Shown: positions 24,595-34,136 of the stretch, one piece after another
Numbering within the stretch: the stretch's first letter is position 1
Layout: every line of letters starts with the position of its first letter
Source of the DNA: Motiliproteus sp041586615
Lineage (GTDB): Bacteria; Pseudomonadota; Gammaproteobacteria; Pseudomonadales; Balneatricaceae
DNA: 64,000 nucleotides
Direction: 5' to 3'
NCBI GenBank assembly: GCA_041586615.1
Contig: JBFGZS010000016.1
Coordinates: 1-64,000, forward strand
Made by a program: the position numbers and the translations under genes
Notes under the pieces: model-generated
Seen by the model: only the letters and a program-made list of their open reading frames with translations
Told to the model about the DNA's origin: nothing
Database searches by the model: none

Positions 24595-24990
24595 CTCGAG
24601 CGAGGGGTCTGTTTTTATTTCACGGTGCAGCAGCGCCATCAGTTCGGCTTCGGGGCGTGCAATGCCACAGGAACGGACCAGATCGTCAACATCAGCCCCC
24701 ATCTCCATCAGTTTGGCCGCTTGGTTGTAGGCCAGGGCGCCGGGATCCCGGTTTTCCAGCTCCTGTTGCTTCTCAACGGTGATATGCAAACGCGCCTCGA
24801 CCTGTCGAAGCCGCCGGCCGACACCGATCGATCCGCTGTTCATCACCCGAATTTCATTGCGAATAACATTCACCAAGGCGCTGTAGCGCAACTCATACGC
24901 AGCCACCCGCCGATACAGCGTCAGCGAGAGAAACAGCGCAATCAGCGCAATGACGGCAACGCCTGCCAGAACCAACCAGTAAGTTATCAC
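24583..24990 (-). CDS. DUF2802 family protein
   Basis: 135 residues. An N-terminal membrane helix (about 5-26) is followed by a coiled-coil-prone segment and a small C-terminal domain with AKLMEMGADVDDLVRSCGIARPEAELM, a helix-turn-helix-like stretch typical of DUF2802. The family is regularly found at the end of polar chemotaxis operons after cheW, as here, but its role is unknown. It is 190 bases downstream of cheW. Confidence 0.8.
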   Translation of the reverse strand: MITYWLVLAGVAVIALIALFLSLTLYRRVAAYELRYSALVNVIRNEIRVMNSGSIGVGRRLRQVEARLHITVEKQQELENRDPGALAYNQAAKLMEMGADVDDLVRSCGIARPEAELMALLHREIKTDPSLEFRR

Positions 24991-25180
24991 TACACGCTTT
25001 CACTCCAGATCACTGCATACTCGTTACGGAAAACCGAATAACTCTCGTCTGCCGCCCTTGTCGCTAGCCGGCCGACAACGGGCATCCCTAACGGGCACGG
25101 CTCGACCGCGACAACGCCACGCTGCCCACCGGATACCCTGTAGCCTGGCAGCCATGAGTATTGTAGCCATAAGCGCTGTG

Positions 25181-25660
25181 TCACAGCATGCCGATTTCTG
25201 TCCACTCATCATCAGACATCATCTTGCTCAGTTCGACCAGTATCAGCAGCCGATTATCCTTGTGGCAAACACCCTGAATATATTTCGCACTTTCTTCGGT
25301 ACCCACGTTTGGCGTCTGATCGATCTCAGACTGGTTTAAATAAACCACTTCAGATACGGCATCGACCAAAATACCAATAACATGATCATCGACTTCGATG
25401 ATGACAATGCGGGTATTGTCGGTCAGCTCCGCCGGCATCAGCCCGAAGCGCTGTCGGGTATCGATCACCGTCACGACATTCCCGCGCAGGTTTATAATGC
25501 CCAGCACGTACGCAGGAGCACCGGGTACCGGCGCGATTTCTGTGTAACGCAACACCTCCTGCACCTGCATGACGTTGACGCCATAGGTCTCATCCTGCAG
25601 ACGGAACGTCACCCATTGCAGCACAGGGTCATCATTTGCGCCCGACATGTTTATACCCAT
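25181..25660 (-). CDS. cheW: Chemotaxis adaptor CheW
   Basis: 159 residues covering a single CheW domain: LQWVTFRLQDETYGVNVMQV, IAPVPGAPAYVLGIINLRGNVVTVIDTRQRFGL and the second subdomain with IIEVDDHVIGILVDAVSEVV. The NLRG motif contacts receptors. CheW links chemoreceptors to CheA in the array. It is 29 bases downstream of parP in the che operon. A possible shorter start (MSGANDD) lies four codons in. Confidence 0.95.
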   Translation of the reverse strand: MGINMSGANDDPVLQWVTFRLQDETYGVNVMQVQEVLRYTEIAPVPGAPAYVLGIINLRGNVVTVIDTRQRFGLMPAELTDNTRIVIIEVDDHVIGILVDAVSEVVYLNQSEIDQTPNVGTEESAKYIQGVCHKDNRLLILVELSKMMSDDEWTEIGML

Positions 25661-25689
25661 TCTTGTAACCTCTGTACGTCAGAATTCGG

Positions 25690-26694
25690 TTATTCCACCC
25701 CTGGGACCAGGGCCTGACTCTTTTCAGTCAGTAGCTTGACCATCGCCCCAACATCCATAATGGCACACATATGTTCTATCACCGTTCCCGCCAGCCAGGG
25801 GCGCACCCCTCTGTCGGTTCGCCAACGTACCTCTTCCGGTCGCAAGGTGATGGCATCCGCCACAACATGACAGCCTAACCCCCAGCCCGAATCGCCCATC
25901 AGAATCACATACCGCAACCCTTCACCAGCCTGAGGCGTGTATTTTTCAGGCATGACCCACCGTGCCGTATCGATTGTCCTGACTGTACATCCGGTTTTAT
26001 AAGGCAGCAAGCCAAGAAACCATTCCGGCTGACCAAACAGAGGTTTGAGCGGCCGATCGAGCCTGAGCACACCGCCAAGCTCCACCAGCGGCACCGCCAG
26101 CGTCAGGCCTGCGACCCGAAACAGCAGACACTCAAAGCGCTCCTGCGCCCAGCTTGGCCGGCCATCTCGCCAAGGCTGTTCGACCAGGTTGACACGCGTC
26201 GCTACCGGCTCAACCATCGTTTCAACCGTCGTTTCAACGACAGCTTCAACGACAGGCGCTTTCGGTAACGCCGTTACCGGTGCCACGGACACCGGCGGCG
26301 TGACCGCTGGGACCACGACCGGCGGTATAAATGCCGGCCTGACCGGCGCGGGTGCCAATTGGGTTGGCACAACAGGACGCGAAACCGATAAGCTCGTGAC
26401 TGGCGCCGTATGATCCAAGCCGACCCACGGCGCGGCTACGGCAGGCTTCGTGCTGGCACTCGGCCTTGCCTTGGTACATTCGGGGGATCCCCATTCCGCC
26501 TCTGCATTGCCGCCAGCTTGCGCACCACGCGTCGTTCGCCCCCCAGCCATGGGGGCGGACGGTTTCTTCGACGATGCGGTTTCGTCTAACCGGCGCGCAG
26601 CCTCCGTCGCATCCAGCAGCAACCCATCCAGGTACTCCTGGACCGCTTGCTGCGGCGGTATACTGTGTAATGCGTTACGGCGTTGTTCGGTCAT
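25690..26694 (-). CDS. parP: ParP-like protein with C-terminal CheW domain
   Basis: 334 residues: a short N-terminal region (MTEQRRNALHSIPPQQAVQEYL), a Pro/Val/Thr-rich linker (about 40-180) with repeated VVET/TVET segments, and a CheW-like domain (about 185-330) with FECLLFRVAGLTLAVPLVELGGVL. In Vibrio, ParP binds ParC and CheA and holds signalling arrays at the flagellated pole. Domain plan and location directly after parC support the name. The linker composition is unlike the flanking genes and likely evolves fast. Confidence 0.8.
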   Translation of the reverse strand: MTEQRRNALHSIPPQQAVQEYLDGLLLDATEAARRLDETASSKKPSAPMAGGRTTRGAQAGGNAEAEWGSPECTKARPSASTKPAVAAPWVGLDHTAPVTSLSVSRPVVPTQLAPAPVRPAFIPPVVVPAVTPPVSVAPVTALPKAPVVEAVVETTVETMVEPVATRVNLVEQPWRDGRPSWAQERFECLLFRVAGLTLAVPLVELGGVLRLDRPLKPLFGQPEWFLGLLPYKTGCTVRTIDTARWVMPEKYTPQAGEGLRYVILMGDSGWGLGCHVVADAITLRPEEVRWRTDRGVRPWLAGTVIEHMCAIMDVGAMVKLLTEKSQALVPGVE

Positions 26695-26858
26695 AAATAA
26701 GGCTGTCTAAGAACGTTGCGTTTTATAAGCACTTGTCACCTGATAAGCGCTATGCGCGGTATAAAAACTATGCGTTGACTCGTCATTGTAAGGTTTACTC
26801 TAGGTCTACAGTAAAGAGCGGTTCGTCTTTGCCTGGTTCTTCGGCGTTCAACCCCGTC

Positions 26859-27650
26859 TCAGGCGCGCATCTGTTCCTGTTTTTCTATTTCGAGCAAGAA
26901 CCGCATCAACATGGCGTACGCTCTGACACCATGGGTGCTGGGGTCTAGCGCAGAGGGCACAATGCCCTGTGTGCTGGCATTACGGAATTTCGTATCTACG
27001 GGAATAATCGCCTGAGCAAGATCGTCCGGATAGGTCTGTTTCAACATCCGGAGACTCTGCACGGATGCCTGTGTCCGGCGATCGAAAAAAGTCGGCAGTA
27101 TATAGTAATCGAGCTTTTTACGCCTAGCTCGGTTTATCATCGACAACGTGCGCACCATGCGCTCCAGCCCTTTGATCGCCAAAAATTCAGTTTGAACCGG
27201 TATCACCAGACGCTCGCAGGCAGCCAGGGCATTGACCATTAATACGCCTAGCACCGGCGGACTATCGATCAACACATAATCGAACCGGTCCCACAAATAG
27301 GCCAGAGAGCGAGAAACCACCAACCCCATACCATCGCTGCCGATCGCCTTGCGCTCCAAGGTCGCCATCGCGGTGGAAGCGGGGATCAGGTTAATCCGCT
27401 CATGACTGGTATTGAGCAGCAGGTCTGCCGGCAGGTCGGGATCGATCTGATTCGGCGTCAAAAAAAGATCGTAGGCGCTGTGTTGCAGACTGTCGGGATC
27501 ATAGCGAAAGTAACTGGTCAGTGAACCATGGGGGTCGAGGTCCAGTAGCAAGACGTCAAAACCCTGGTCCGCCAGCAAACCGGCCAGACTCACAACCGTG
27601 GTCGTTTTTCCCACACCACCTTTCTGATTTGCCACCGCCCAAATATGCAC
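26859..27650 (-). CDS. parC: ParC-like ParA/MinD family ATPase for chemotaxis array placement
   Basis: 263 residues with the deviant Walker A KGGVGKTTTVVSL at about 10-22, DLDPHGSL and the switch motif DYVLIDSPPVLG. In Vibrio cholerae ParC gathers at the old pole and places chemotaxis arrays with ParP. The gene lies between motD (13 bases) and parP, the order of polar flagellates. A general plasmid ParA is unlikely in this context. 164 bases without a gene separate it from parP. Confidence 0.85.
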   Translation of the reverse strand: MHIWAVANQKGGVGKTTTVVSLAGLLADQGFDVLLLDLDPHGSLTSYFRYDPDSLQHSAYDLFLTPNQIDPDLPADLLLNTSHERINLIPASTAMATLERKAIGSDGMGLVVSRSLAYLWDRFDYVLIDSPPVLGVLMVNALAACERLVIPVQTEFLAIKGLERMVRTLSMINRARRKKLDYYILPTFFDRRTQASVQSLRMLKQTYPDDLAQAIIPVDTKFRNASTQGIVPSALDPSTHGVRAYAMLMRFLLEIEKQEQMRA

Positions 27651-27663
27651 CGTCTATGACTCC

Positions 27664-28707
27664 TTACTGCTGTTCATCGGCAGGCGGTACCGATGTCGGA
27701 ATAACGTCTTCCGGAACTGTTTCGAATGGCGCCGTACCTGATGAAAAAGTGCCTGACGGAACGCCCTCGGTCGCAACCGCGTTATCCGGAATCAGCTCAC
27801 GGGTAAACAGTACCCCCCCGTCAGGCGTTTCCTGACTGACAACCCTTCCTTGTACCGGCGTTTCAAGCTTCTGCTGCAATATTCTGTCGACGGTACTGTC
27901 GGTTATCTCAGCGCTGCCATACCCCATCACCGCACGGCGCGCGTGCTCATCACGGGAAACGATAATGACCACGCGCCGGTTCTTTGCCCGCCCACTGGCG
28001 GTCAGATTACTCACCACCGGCCTATACTCGCCATAGCCTACCGCGGCCATTCTGACCGGATCGACCCCGTAGTGCGCCAAAGCACGGACCACGGCCGCTG
28101 AACGCGCAGCGGACAGCTCCCAGTTAGACGCAAAATCCCCGCCCTGTACCGGTTGATTATCGGTAAAGCCTTCCACATGCACCGGATTTTCATAAGGTCT
28201 GAGAATCTCCGCCAGCGCCTCCAGCAGTGCATCCGCTTCAATCCCCGGCTCCGCCTTACCACTGCTAAAAAGCACGTTGGAGCCAATCTCAATCTCGAGC
28301 CATAGCTCATTGCTGGCGATCGACAACGCGCCCTCGTCGATCAATTCCTGGTAGCGCAGCCTGGCATCATCTTCGATGCGCGCCAGATTGTCAGATATGT
28401 CACCCTGCCGGTTGGGAAGCACCTGGTTGCGACTGGCCTCCTGCGCGGGGCGCTGCCCCAGCAAACCGATATCACGACGATCGAGACGCTCGGAAATATC
28501 CCCCACGGCTATCGGATCAAACGTACGATCCTGCCCCTTAAACACACCGTGCAAGGTTTCCGATAACTCGCGGTATTTACCCTCATTAATGGAGGAGATG
28601 GAATACATCACCACAAAAAAAGCCAACAACAGGGTGATAAAATCAGCATAGGAGACCACCCAGCGATCACCGCTGGACTCCTCACGGGTACGACGTCGTC
28701 TAGCCAT
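27664..28707 (-). CDS. motD: Flagellar motor stator protein MotD (MotB family)
   Basis: 347 residues from the ATG at 28707. A basic N-terminus precedes a single membrane helix starting WVVSYADFITLLLAFFVVMYS, whose aspartate is the proton-binding residue of MotB. A periplasmic plug and linker follow, then an OmpA-like peptidoglycan-binding domain (about 150-270) with VEGFTDNQPV, ELSAARSAAVVRAL and a variable acidic/Thr-rich tail. With MotC it forms a stator unit anchored to the wall. It begins 6 bases after motC. Confidence 0.92.
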   Translation of the reverse strand: MARRRRTREESSGDRWVVSYADFITLLLAFFVVMYSISSINEGKYRELSETLHGVFKGQDRTFDPIAVGDISERLDRRDIGLLGQRPAQEASRNQVLPNRQGDISDNLARIEDDARLRYQELIDEGALSIASNELWLEIEIGSNVLFSSGKAEPGIEADALLEALAEILRPYENPVHVEGFTDNQPVQGGDFASNWELSAARSAAVVRALAHYGVDPVRMAAVGYGEYRPVVSNLTASGRAKNRRVVIIVSRDEHARRAVMGYGSAEITDSTVDRILQQKLETPVQGRVVSQETPDGGVLFTRELIPDNAVATEGVPSGTFSSGTAPFETVPEDVIPTSVPPADEQQ

Positions 28708-28713
28708 CACAGG

Positions 28714-29454
28714 TCACGTCAGATAACCTTCGAGGCGCAGGCGAATATTCGCCGGATTCTGTCCCTGGCCAATCGCCAACAGGCCGTCCACCATCATCTC
28801 CCGGTATTGATACTCCATCAGAACAACAGAACGCAGCTTGTTCGCAATCGGCAGCAAGAGCAGGTTCGCCAAACCCACACCATAAATTGTCGCAACAAAG
28901 GCCGTGGCAATACCGCTTCCCAGACTCTCAGGATCGGCCAAATTGCTCATCACCTGAATCAGCCCCATCACGGCACCGATAATACCCATGGTCGGCGCGT
29001 ACCCACCCATGCTTTCGAAGACACGGGCGGCCTGCAGATCCCGCTGCTCACGTATATTCATTTCGACTTCCAGGACGCTTCTGACCGACTCCGGTTCACC
29101 GCCATCCGCCAGCAGCTGCAGACCCTTGCGAAGAAACGGATCGTTTTCACGATCCGCCTGTTTTTCAAGCCCCAGCAACCCTGAGCGCCGTGCCTGAGCA
29201 CCCCATTCTGCTATTTTTTCAATACCCTGACGAAAATCGATCACGGGCGGCTGAAATACCCACCGCGACAGCTGCATGGCGCGCCGCATATCCATCAGGG
29301 ATGTTTGTAGCAGTCCGGCACCCAGCGTGCCACCGAAGACAATGACCGCGGCCGCGCCGTTATACAGCATATCCAGTGCGCCGCCTTCGGCGCTATTCCC
29401 GCCTAATATGGCAATCAGGGCAAACAGTATGCCGAACAGGCTCAATCGATCCAT
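28714..29454 (-). CDS. motC: Flagellar motor stator protein MotC (MotA family)
   Basis: 246 residues with four membrane helices; the conserved cytoplasmic-loop and C-terminal region reads FESMGGYAPTMGIIGAVMGLIQVMSNL. It forms the ion channel with MotD and pushes on FliG. The ATG directly follows the cheB stop codon (TAGATG), so the two are likely translationally coupled. A second MotAB pair, if present, is outside the window. Confidence 0.93.
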   Translation of the reverse strand: MDRLSLFGILFALIAILGGNSAEGGALDMLYNGAAAVIVFGGTLGAGLLQTSLMDMRRAMQLSRWVFQPPVIDFRQGIEKIAEWGAQARRSGLLGLEKQADRENDPFLRKGLQLLADGGEPESVRSVLEVEMNIREQRDLQAARVFESMGGYAPTMGIIGAVMGLIQVMSNLADPESLGSGIATAFVATIYGVGLANLLLLPIANKLRSVVLMEYQYREMMVDGLLAIGQGQNPANIRLRLEGYLT

Positions 29455-30621
29455 CTAGCCTCCGGCCGCAGCAATCATGGCGTCGCTAAACGCGTTGAGA
29501 TCCAATTCCAGATCCACTAGATTGGCTTTTACCACCGCCTGAGGCATACCGTAAATAACGCAGCTCTGCTCATTCTGCGCCCAGATAGTCGATCCGGCAT
29601 TTTTCAGCATGCGTGCGCCTTCGCGACCATCAGCCCCCATACCGGTTAAAACGATCCCCAGCACCTTGCCGGGGTAGGTTTTCGCGGCCGAACCAAAGGT
29701 AATATCCACGCTCGGCTTATAAGTTAAACGGTCGTCACCCGCCAGGATGCGAACCTGTCCACCATTGCGACTTTCAACCATCATCTGCTGGCCACCCGGC
29801 GCCAGCAATGCCACCCCCGACTGCAATTTATCGCCGTCAACGGCTTCCCTCACATTGATCATGCACTGCTGATTGAGGCGCTCAGCAAAGGCTCCGGTAA
29901 AGGCTTTGGGCATGTGCTGAACGATAAGAATCGGCACCGGAAAACGAGCCGGTATCTGGCTAAGAATTTTTTGTACGGCAACCGGCCCGCCCGTCGAGGT
30001 GCCAATGATCACCAAGGAGCAGCGCCCCCGAAGTGCGGCCGGACGTCGGGATTGACCGCCAGGAGCGGGGCGCGCGGCGGTCAAAGGCTTTGTCGCGACC
30101 GATGCTGGGGCCCTGACCGTCGGGGTCGACGTTCGTTCAGTCGGTGCTGCCCGACTCGTCGCGGCCTCTCGGCCAACACTGAAACCCGCGCCACGCCCCA
30201 AAGGATGGGTCAGCGTGCTGATCGGGGTTTTGGCGACGGCCAGAATACGCTCAATAAGCACTTGCCCCAGCGTGCCGTTGCCCGGTGCCATCTGCTCGTA
30301 ACTTTTCGGCAGATAATCAACGGCCCCGGCTTCCAATGCCTCTAATGTAATCCGGGCACCCTCATAGGTCAGGGAGGAAAACATCAGTACCGGCGTCGGC
30401 ACGATACGCATAATTTCAACCAGCGCGGCCACCCCGTTCATCACCGGCATTTCATAATCCATGGTGATGACGTCTGGGCGAAGTTGACGGGCTTTTTCTA
30501 TCGCGACACGCCCATTCTCTGCGGTACCGACCACACGCACCCGTGAATCGCCATTGAGCAAACTCACAACGCGTTGCCGAAAGAACGCAGAATCATCAAC
30601 CACGAGCACGGTCACCGGCAT
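29455..30621 (-). CDS. cheB: Chemotaxis methylesterase/deamidase CheB
   Basis: 388 residues. Receiver domain (about 1-120) has the acidic pair DD at 9-10, phosphoacceptor Asp55 in VITMDYEMP and the lysine in DYLPKSYE. A variable linker rich in Ala/Thr/Arg (about 140-205) joins the esterase domain with nucleophile in IIGTSTGGPVAVQ, histidine in VQHMPKAF and aspartate in GMGADGREG. CheB removes methyl groups from receptors when phosphorylated by CheA. Placed between cheA and motC as in Pseudomonas and Shewanella. The linker is longer than in E. coli CheB (349 residues). Confidence 0.95.
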   Translation of the reverse strand: MPVTVLVVDDSAFFRQRVVSLLNGDSRVRVVGTAENGRVAIEKARQLRPDVITMDYEMPVMNGVAALVEIMRIVPTPVLMFSSLTYEGARITLEALEAGAVDYLPKSYEQMAPGNGTLGQVLIERILAVAKTPISTLTHPLGRGAGFSVGREAATSRAAPTERTSTPTVRAPASVATKPLTAARPAPGGQSRRPAALRGRCSLVIIGTSTGGPVAVQKILSQIPARFPVPILIVQHMPKAFTGAFAERLNQQCMINVREAVDGDKLQSGVALLAPGGQQMMVESRNGGQVRILAGDDRLTYKPSVDITFGSAAKTYPGKVLGIVLTGMGADGREGARMLKNAGSTIWAQNEQSCVIYGMPQAVVKANLVDLELDLNAFSDAMIAAAGG

Positions 30622-30682
30622 GATCTAAATTCCCCTCTGAATCCAGGGTTGCATGACATAATCCGTGCTCCGATGGCCAATG

Positions 30683-32830
30683 TCAGCAAATCGCGTAATG
30701 TTTCAACATACTGGGTATATCCAAAATCAGTGCAATGCGTCCGTCACCGGTGATCGTGGCTCCTGACATCCCGGGGGTCCCGAGCAGCATCTTGCCCAGG
30801 GGCTTGATGACCACTTCTTCCTGACCGACCAACTGGTCAACGATAAAGCCAATTCGCTTGGTGCCTACCGTGACGATGACCACATGCCCTGTTCCCGGCA
30901 ATTTCTCACTCGAACATCCCTCCACCAGCCACCGCTTAAGATGAAACAACGGCAAGGCCTTTTCCCGTACCACGATCACTTCCTGCCCATCGACCACATT
31001 GGTTTGGGTCAGATCAAGATGGAAGATCTCGTTCACATTCACCAGCGGTAATGCAAACGCCTGATCGGCCAGCATAACCATCAGCGTCGGCATAATGGCC
31101 AGGGTCAGCGGCACCTTAATTTCAATTCGCGACCCCTTGCCGGGGTATGAATCGATAAACAGGGTACCGTTTAACTGGGTAATCTTCGTTTTTACCACAT
31201 CCATCCCGACTCCGCGGCCGGAAACGTCGGAAATTTCTTTCTTGGTCGAGAAACCCGGTGCGAAAATCAGGTTAAAGCACTCATGATCGCTCAGGCGCTC
31301 GGCAGCATCCTCATCGAGCAAGCCTTTTTCAACCGCCAGGCCACGGAGCTTATCCGCATCCATACCGGCACCATCGTCCTCGATAGCCAGCAGGATATGG
31401 TCACCCTCTTGCTCCGCTGATAACACGACGGTCCCCAGGCGGGGTTTCCCGGCGGCTTCACGCACTTCAGGCGATTCGACACCATGGTCGACCGCATTAC
31501 GCACCAAGTGCACCAAGGGGTCGGCAAGTGCTTCGACCAGGTTTTTGTCCAGATCGGTTTCTTCGCCGCGCAATTCCAGAAAAACTTCTTTTTTCAAGGT
31601 GCGGGCCAAATCGCGAACAACCCGAGGAAAACGACCAAATACTTTCTTGATGGGCTGCATGCGGGTCTTCATGACCGACGTCTGCAGATCCGCGGTAACC
31701 ATATCCAGACTACCAACCGCTTTACTGACTTCTTCGTCAGCCACCTTGTGTCCAAGACGCACCAGACGATTACGCACCAGTACCAGCTCACCGACCATAT
31801 TCATGATCTCATCCAGACGCTGAGTATCAACCCGGACGGTAGCTTCGGCAGCAGGCGGCTTATCCGCGGGCTTGGCTCTCTTCGCTGCGGCAGCCGGAGC
31901 GGCGCTCGATACGGGCTGCCGGGCAGCAGCATGTGGCGCCGAGGTTGCAGCTGGCGCAGGCGCTGGTGTGGGCGTGTGCCTGGATGTCGGTATCGGTGTC
32001 GGTGTGGGCGTCGGTATGAGTGCGGCAGGTGCAGGCGGGACGGCAGCAGAATCAGGGGACGATTCGGCAGCGTTATCGACAGCGGCGAACGCGCCTTTAC
32101 CCTGAGACTGCAACTCATCGAGAAGCCGTTCAAATTCGTCTTCGGTAATATTTTCGTCATCGATGCCGACCGGCGCAGCGGGAGCGGTGACCGGTGCGTC
32201 TACCGCGCCACCATGCTGCCCCTTGCCGTGCAACTCATCCAACAGGGCCTCAAACTCATCATCGGTAATATCATCACTGCCGCAGGCCGGTGGCGGCGCA
32301 GCGTTGGCGACGCGCTCATCCTGACTGATCGCCCCCAACAGTTCTTCGAAAGCCGCGTCCGCGGGGTCTACCACGGGCGCCGGAGCAGCCGCAACAGGCT
32401 CGGGTTCAGGCGCGGTCGGTTCAGCGGCTACGACAGGCACCTCGCCACGAACGAGGCCGGCGAGTTCATTCAATAATACAGGGTCGGCAGGCTCAGGATT
32501 TGTACCGGCACGGACACTGTCAAACATTTCGTTAACCGTATCCAATGCCCGCAACACAACATCCATCAAGCCGGTGGATACAGGTATCTCTTTATTTCGC
32601 AGTTTATCGAAAACGTTTTCTGCCGCGTGACAACAATCAACCAGCGGCGACAATTGCAGGAAGCCCGCGCCACCTTTGACCGTATGGAATCCACGAAAGA
32701 TGGCATTAAGTAACTCAAAATCATCAGGCGAATTTTCTAGGTCGACCAACTGCTCAGACAAAAGCTCAAGAATCTCTCCTGCTTCCACAAGAAAGTCTTG
32801 TAGGATCTCTTCATCCACTTCCAGACTCAT
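30683..32830 (-). CDS. cheA: Chemotaxis histidine kinase CheA
   Basis: 715 residues. P1 HPt domain carries His49 in GFHTVKGGAGFLQ. Next comes a long Ala/Pro linker (about 130-330) that contains two near-copies of a helix, ITDDEFEALLDELHGKG and ITEDEFERLLDELQSQGKG, and a PTPTP stretch. Then P3 dimerisation, P4 kinase domain with HLVRNAVDHGVE, DDGAGMD and GRGVGMDVV, and the P5 CheW-like domain to the end. The linker sits where Vibrio CheA carries the LID region that binds ParP, so it may serve polar localisation; that match is inference. Confidence 0.95.
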   Translation of the reverse strand: MSLEVDEEILQDFLVEAGEILELLSEQLVDLENSPDDFELLNAIFRGFHTVKGGAGFLQLSPLVDCCHAAENVFDKLRNKEIPVSTGLMDVVLRALDTVNEMFDSVRAGTNPEPADPVLLNELAGLVRGEVPVVAAEPTAPEPEPVAAAPAPVVDPADAAFEELLGAISQDERVANAAPPPACGSDDITDDEFEALLDELHGKGQHGGAVDAPVTAPAAPVGIDDENITEDEFERLLDELQSQGKGAFAAVDNAAESSPDSAAVPPAPAALIPTPTPTPIPTSRHTPTPAPAPAATSAPHAAARQPVSSAAPAAAAKRAKPADKPPAAEATVRVDTQRLDEIMNMVGELVLVRNRLVRLGHKVADEEVSKAVGSLDMVTADLQTSVMKTRMQPIKKVFGRFPRVVRDLARTLKKEVFLELRGEETDLDKNLVEALADPLVHLVRNAVDHGVESPEVREAAGKPRLGTVVLSAEQEGDHILLAIEDDGAGMDADKLRGLAVEKGLLDEDAAERLSDHECFNLIFAPGFSTKKEISDVSGRGVGMDVVKTKITQLNGTLFIDSYPGKGSRIEIKVPLTLAIMPTLMVMLADQAFALPLVNVNEIFHLDLTQTNVVDGQEVIVVREKALPLFHLKRWLVEGCSSEKLPGTGHVVIVTVGTKRIGFIVDQLVGQEEVVIKPLGKMLLGTPGMSGATITGDGRIALILDIPSMLKHYAIC

Positions 32831-32842
32831 GCACTACGCTCC

Positions 32843-33658
32843 TCAGAATCCAAGGCTTGACAGCAGGTCATCGACATCATCCTGCCCGGTCATCACATCT
32901 ACAGACTTTTCCGCATTGAGCTGGGGACCCAGGCCTTTACGCTTCTGATCTTCGGCATCAGCCTGGAGGTCAGCTTCCAGCTGTGCATAATCCTGCTTGG
33001 TACCCGTGATCCGGTCGACCTTGCCGGCCACCGCCACCAGATTAACCAGGCTGGACTCGACATCATTCACCAGGCCGATCACGCGTTTGATCATCTGTCC
33101 AGTCAGATCCTGGTAGCCTTGGGCTAGCAAAACCTCTGTGAAGTTGTTATGTAAAACGTCCGAACCTGTTTCAATCTGCTGCAAAAAAGCCTCGGTGGTA
33201 CGCCCCAGATCTTTTAACTCGGATAGGGAGGGTTCCTTATCCCCCAGCGTCTTCCAGTCTTGGCGCAGTAGCGCCGCTTGCTCACCTAACTCACCGGCAA
33301 TCGGCAAGCTGGCATCCACCAGGTCCATCGTGGTGTTGGCGGCTTTTTCTGTCAGTTCCAGTACATAATTGAGACGTTCGTTGGTATTGGCGGCCATGCT
33401 TTCACCACCCTGCCCCGAGGTCTGAACCGCACTTTTCTCAATATCGATATTGAATTGCTTGATCGCTTCATGCAGCCCCCGGGTAAGGCGGCCAACTTCC
33501 TTGTACATCACCGTATTTCGCGCGTCACCCAGCTCGGCCAGTATCTGCATGGCACCGGCGAAGTCTCCCTGATCAAGGAGTGACAAGAGTTCCTTCGTAC
33601 GTGCTTGCAGCATACTTTCAAATTTCTGCAAGTCTGTCAGCCCTTCTACCAAAGCCAT
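32843..33658 (-). CDS. cheZ: CheY-P phosphatase CheZ
   Basis: 271 residues, mostly helical, with the catalytic-loop motif YQDLTGQMIKRVIGLV (glutamine acts on CheY-P) and the C-terminal CheY-binding tail DDVDDLLSSLGF. Longer than E. coli CheZ (214) mainly by an N-terminal and a late linker extension. CheZ ends the signal by dephosphorylating CheY. It follows cheY by 8 bases. Confidence 0.93.
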   Translation of the reverse strand: MALVEGLTDLQKFESMLQARTKELLSLLDQGDFAGAMQILAELGDARNTVMYKEVGRLTRGLHEAIKQFNIDIEKSAVQTSGQGGESMAANTNERLNYVLELTEKAANTTMDLVDASLPIAGELGEQAALLRQDWKTLGDKEPSLSELKDLGRTTEAFLQQIETGSDVLHNNFTEVLLAQGYQDLTGQMIKRVIGLVNDVESSLVNLVAVAGKVDRITGTKQDYAQLEADLQADAEDQKRKGLGPQLNAEKSVDVMTGQDDVDDLLSSLGF

Positions 33659-33666
33659 AGCAGCCC

Positions 33667-34050
33667 CTACCTAATCCGCTCAAAGATTTTTTCAATCTTT
33701 TCTTTCAGAACCGCGGCAGTAAAAGGCTTGACGACATAGCCATTTACACCCGTCTGAGCGGCCAGAATAATCTGCTCACGCTTCGCTTCCGCCGTCACCA
33801 TAAGTACGGGCAACTTGGCCAGCGAGGCATCCGCGCGGACGGCCTGCAACAATTCGAGACCGGACATACCCGGCATATTCCAATCGGTTACGAGGAAGTC
33901 GATACCGCCTGCTTTAAGAACAGGCAGCGCAGAACTTCCATCATCGGCCTCCACGGTATTATTGAAACCAAGGTCCCGAAGCAGGTTCTTGATAATCCGT
34001 CTCATTGTAGAAAAATCATCGACAATAAGAATCTTCATATTTTTATCCAA
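33667..34050 (-). CDS. cheY: Chemotaxis response regulator CheY
   Basis: 127 residues from a TTG that follows GGAGG by five bases, giving MDKNMKILIVDDFSTMRRII, the same opening as CheY of Shewanella and Vibrio. An internal ATG (MKILIVDD) is the alternative. Phosphoacceptor Asp56 lies in VTDWNMPGM; VTAEAKR and YVVKPF carry the conserved Thr/Ala and Lys. Phosphorylated CheY binds FliM and FliN to reverse the motor. It is the first che gene, after fliA, with the dispersed repeat and heptamer array between. Confidence 0.95.
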   Translation of the reverse strand: MDKNMKILIVDDFSTMRRIIKNLLRDLGFNNTVEADDGSSALPVLKAGGIDFLVTDWNMPGMSGLELLQAVRADASLAKLPVLMVTAEAKREQIILAAQTGVNGYVVKPFTAAVLKEKIEKIFERIR

Positions 34051-34136
34051 GGCGACCTCCGTCTTGCCTGATAACACCAGATCTGTGCCGCTGCAGTGTC
34101 CCGACAATTCGCCAGGACGTTGACTGCAGCCATACT

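Noticed and set aside
24990..25205. Gene between cheW and DUF2802
   Set aside because: Frames here overlap cheW or lack start signals and conserved features; treated as a spacer.
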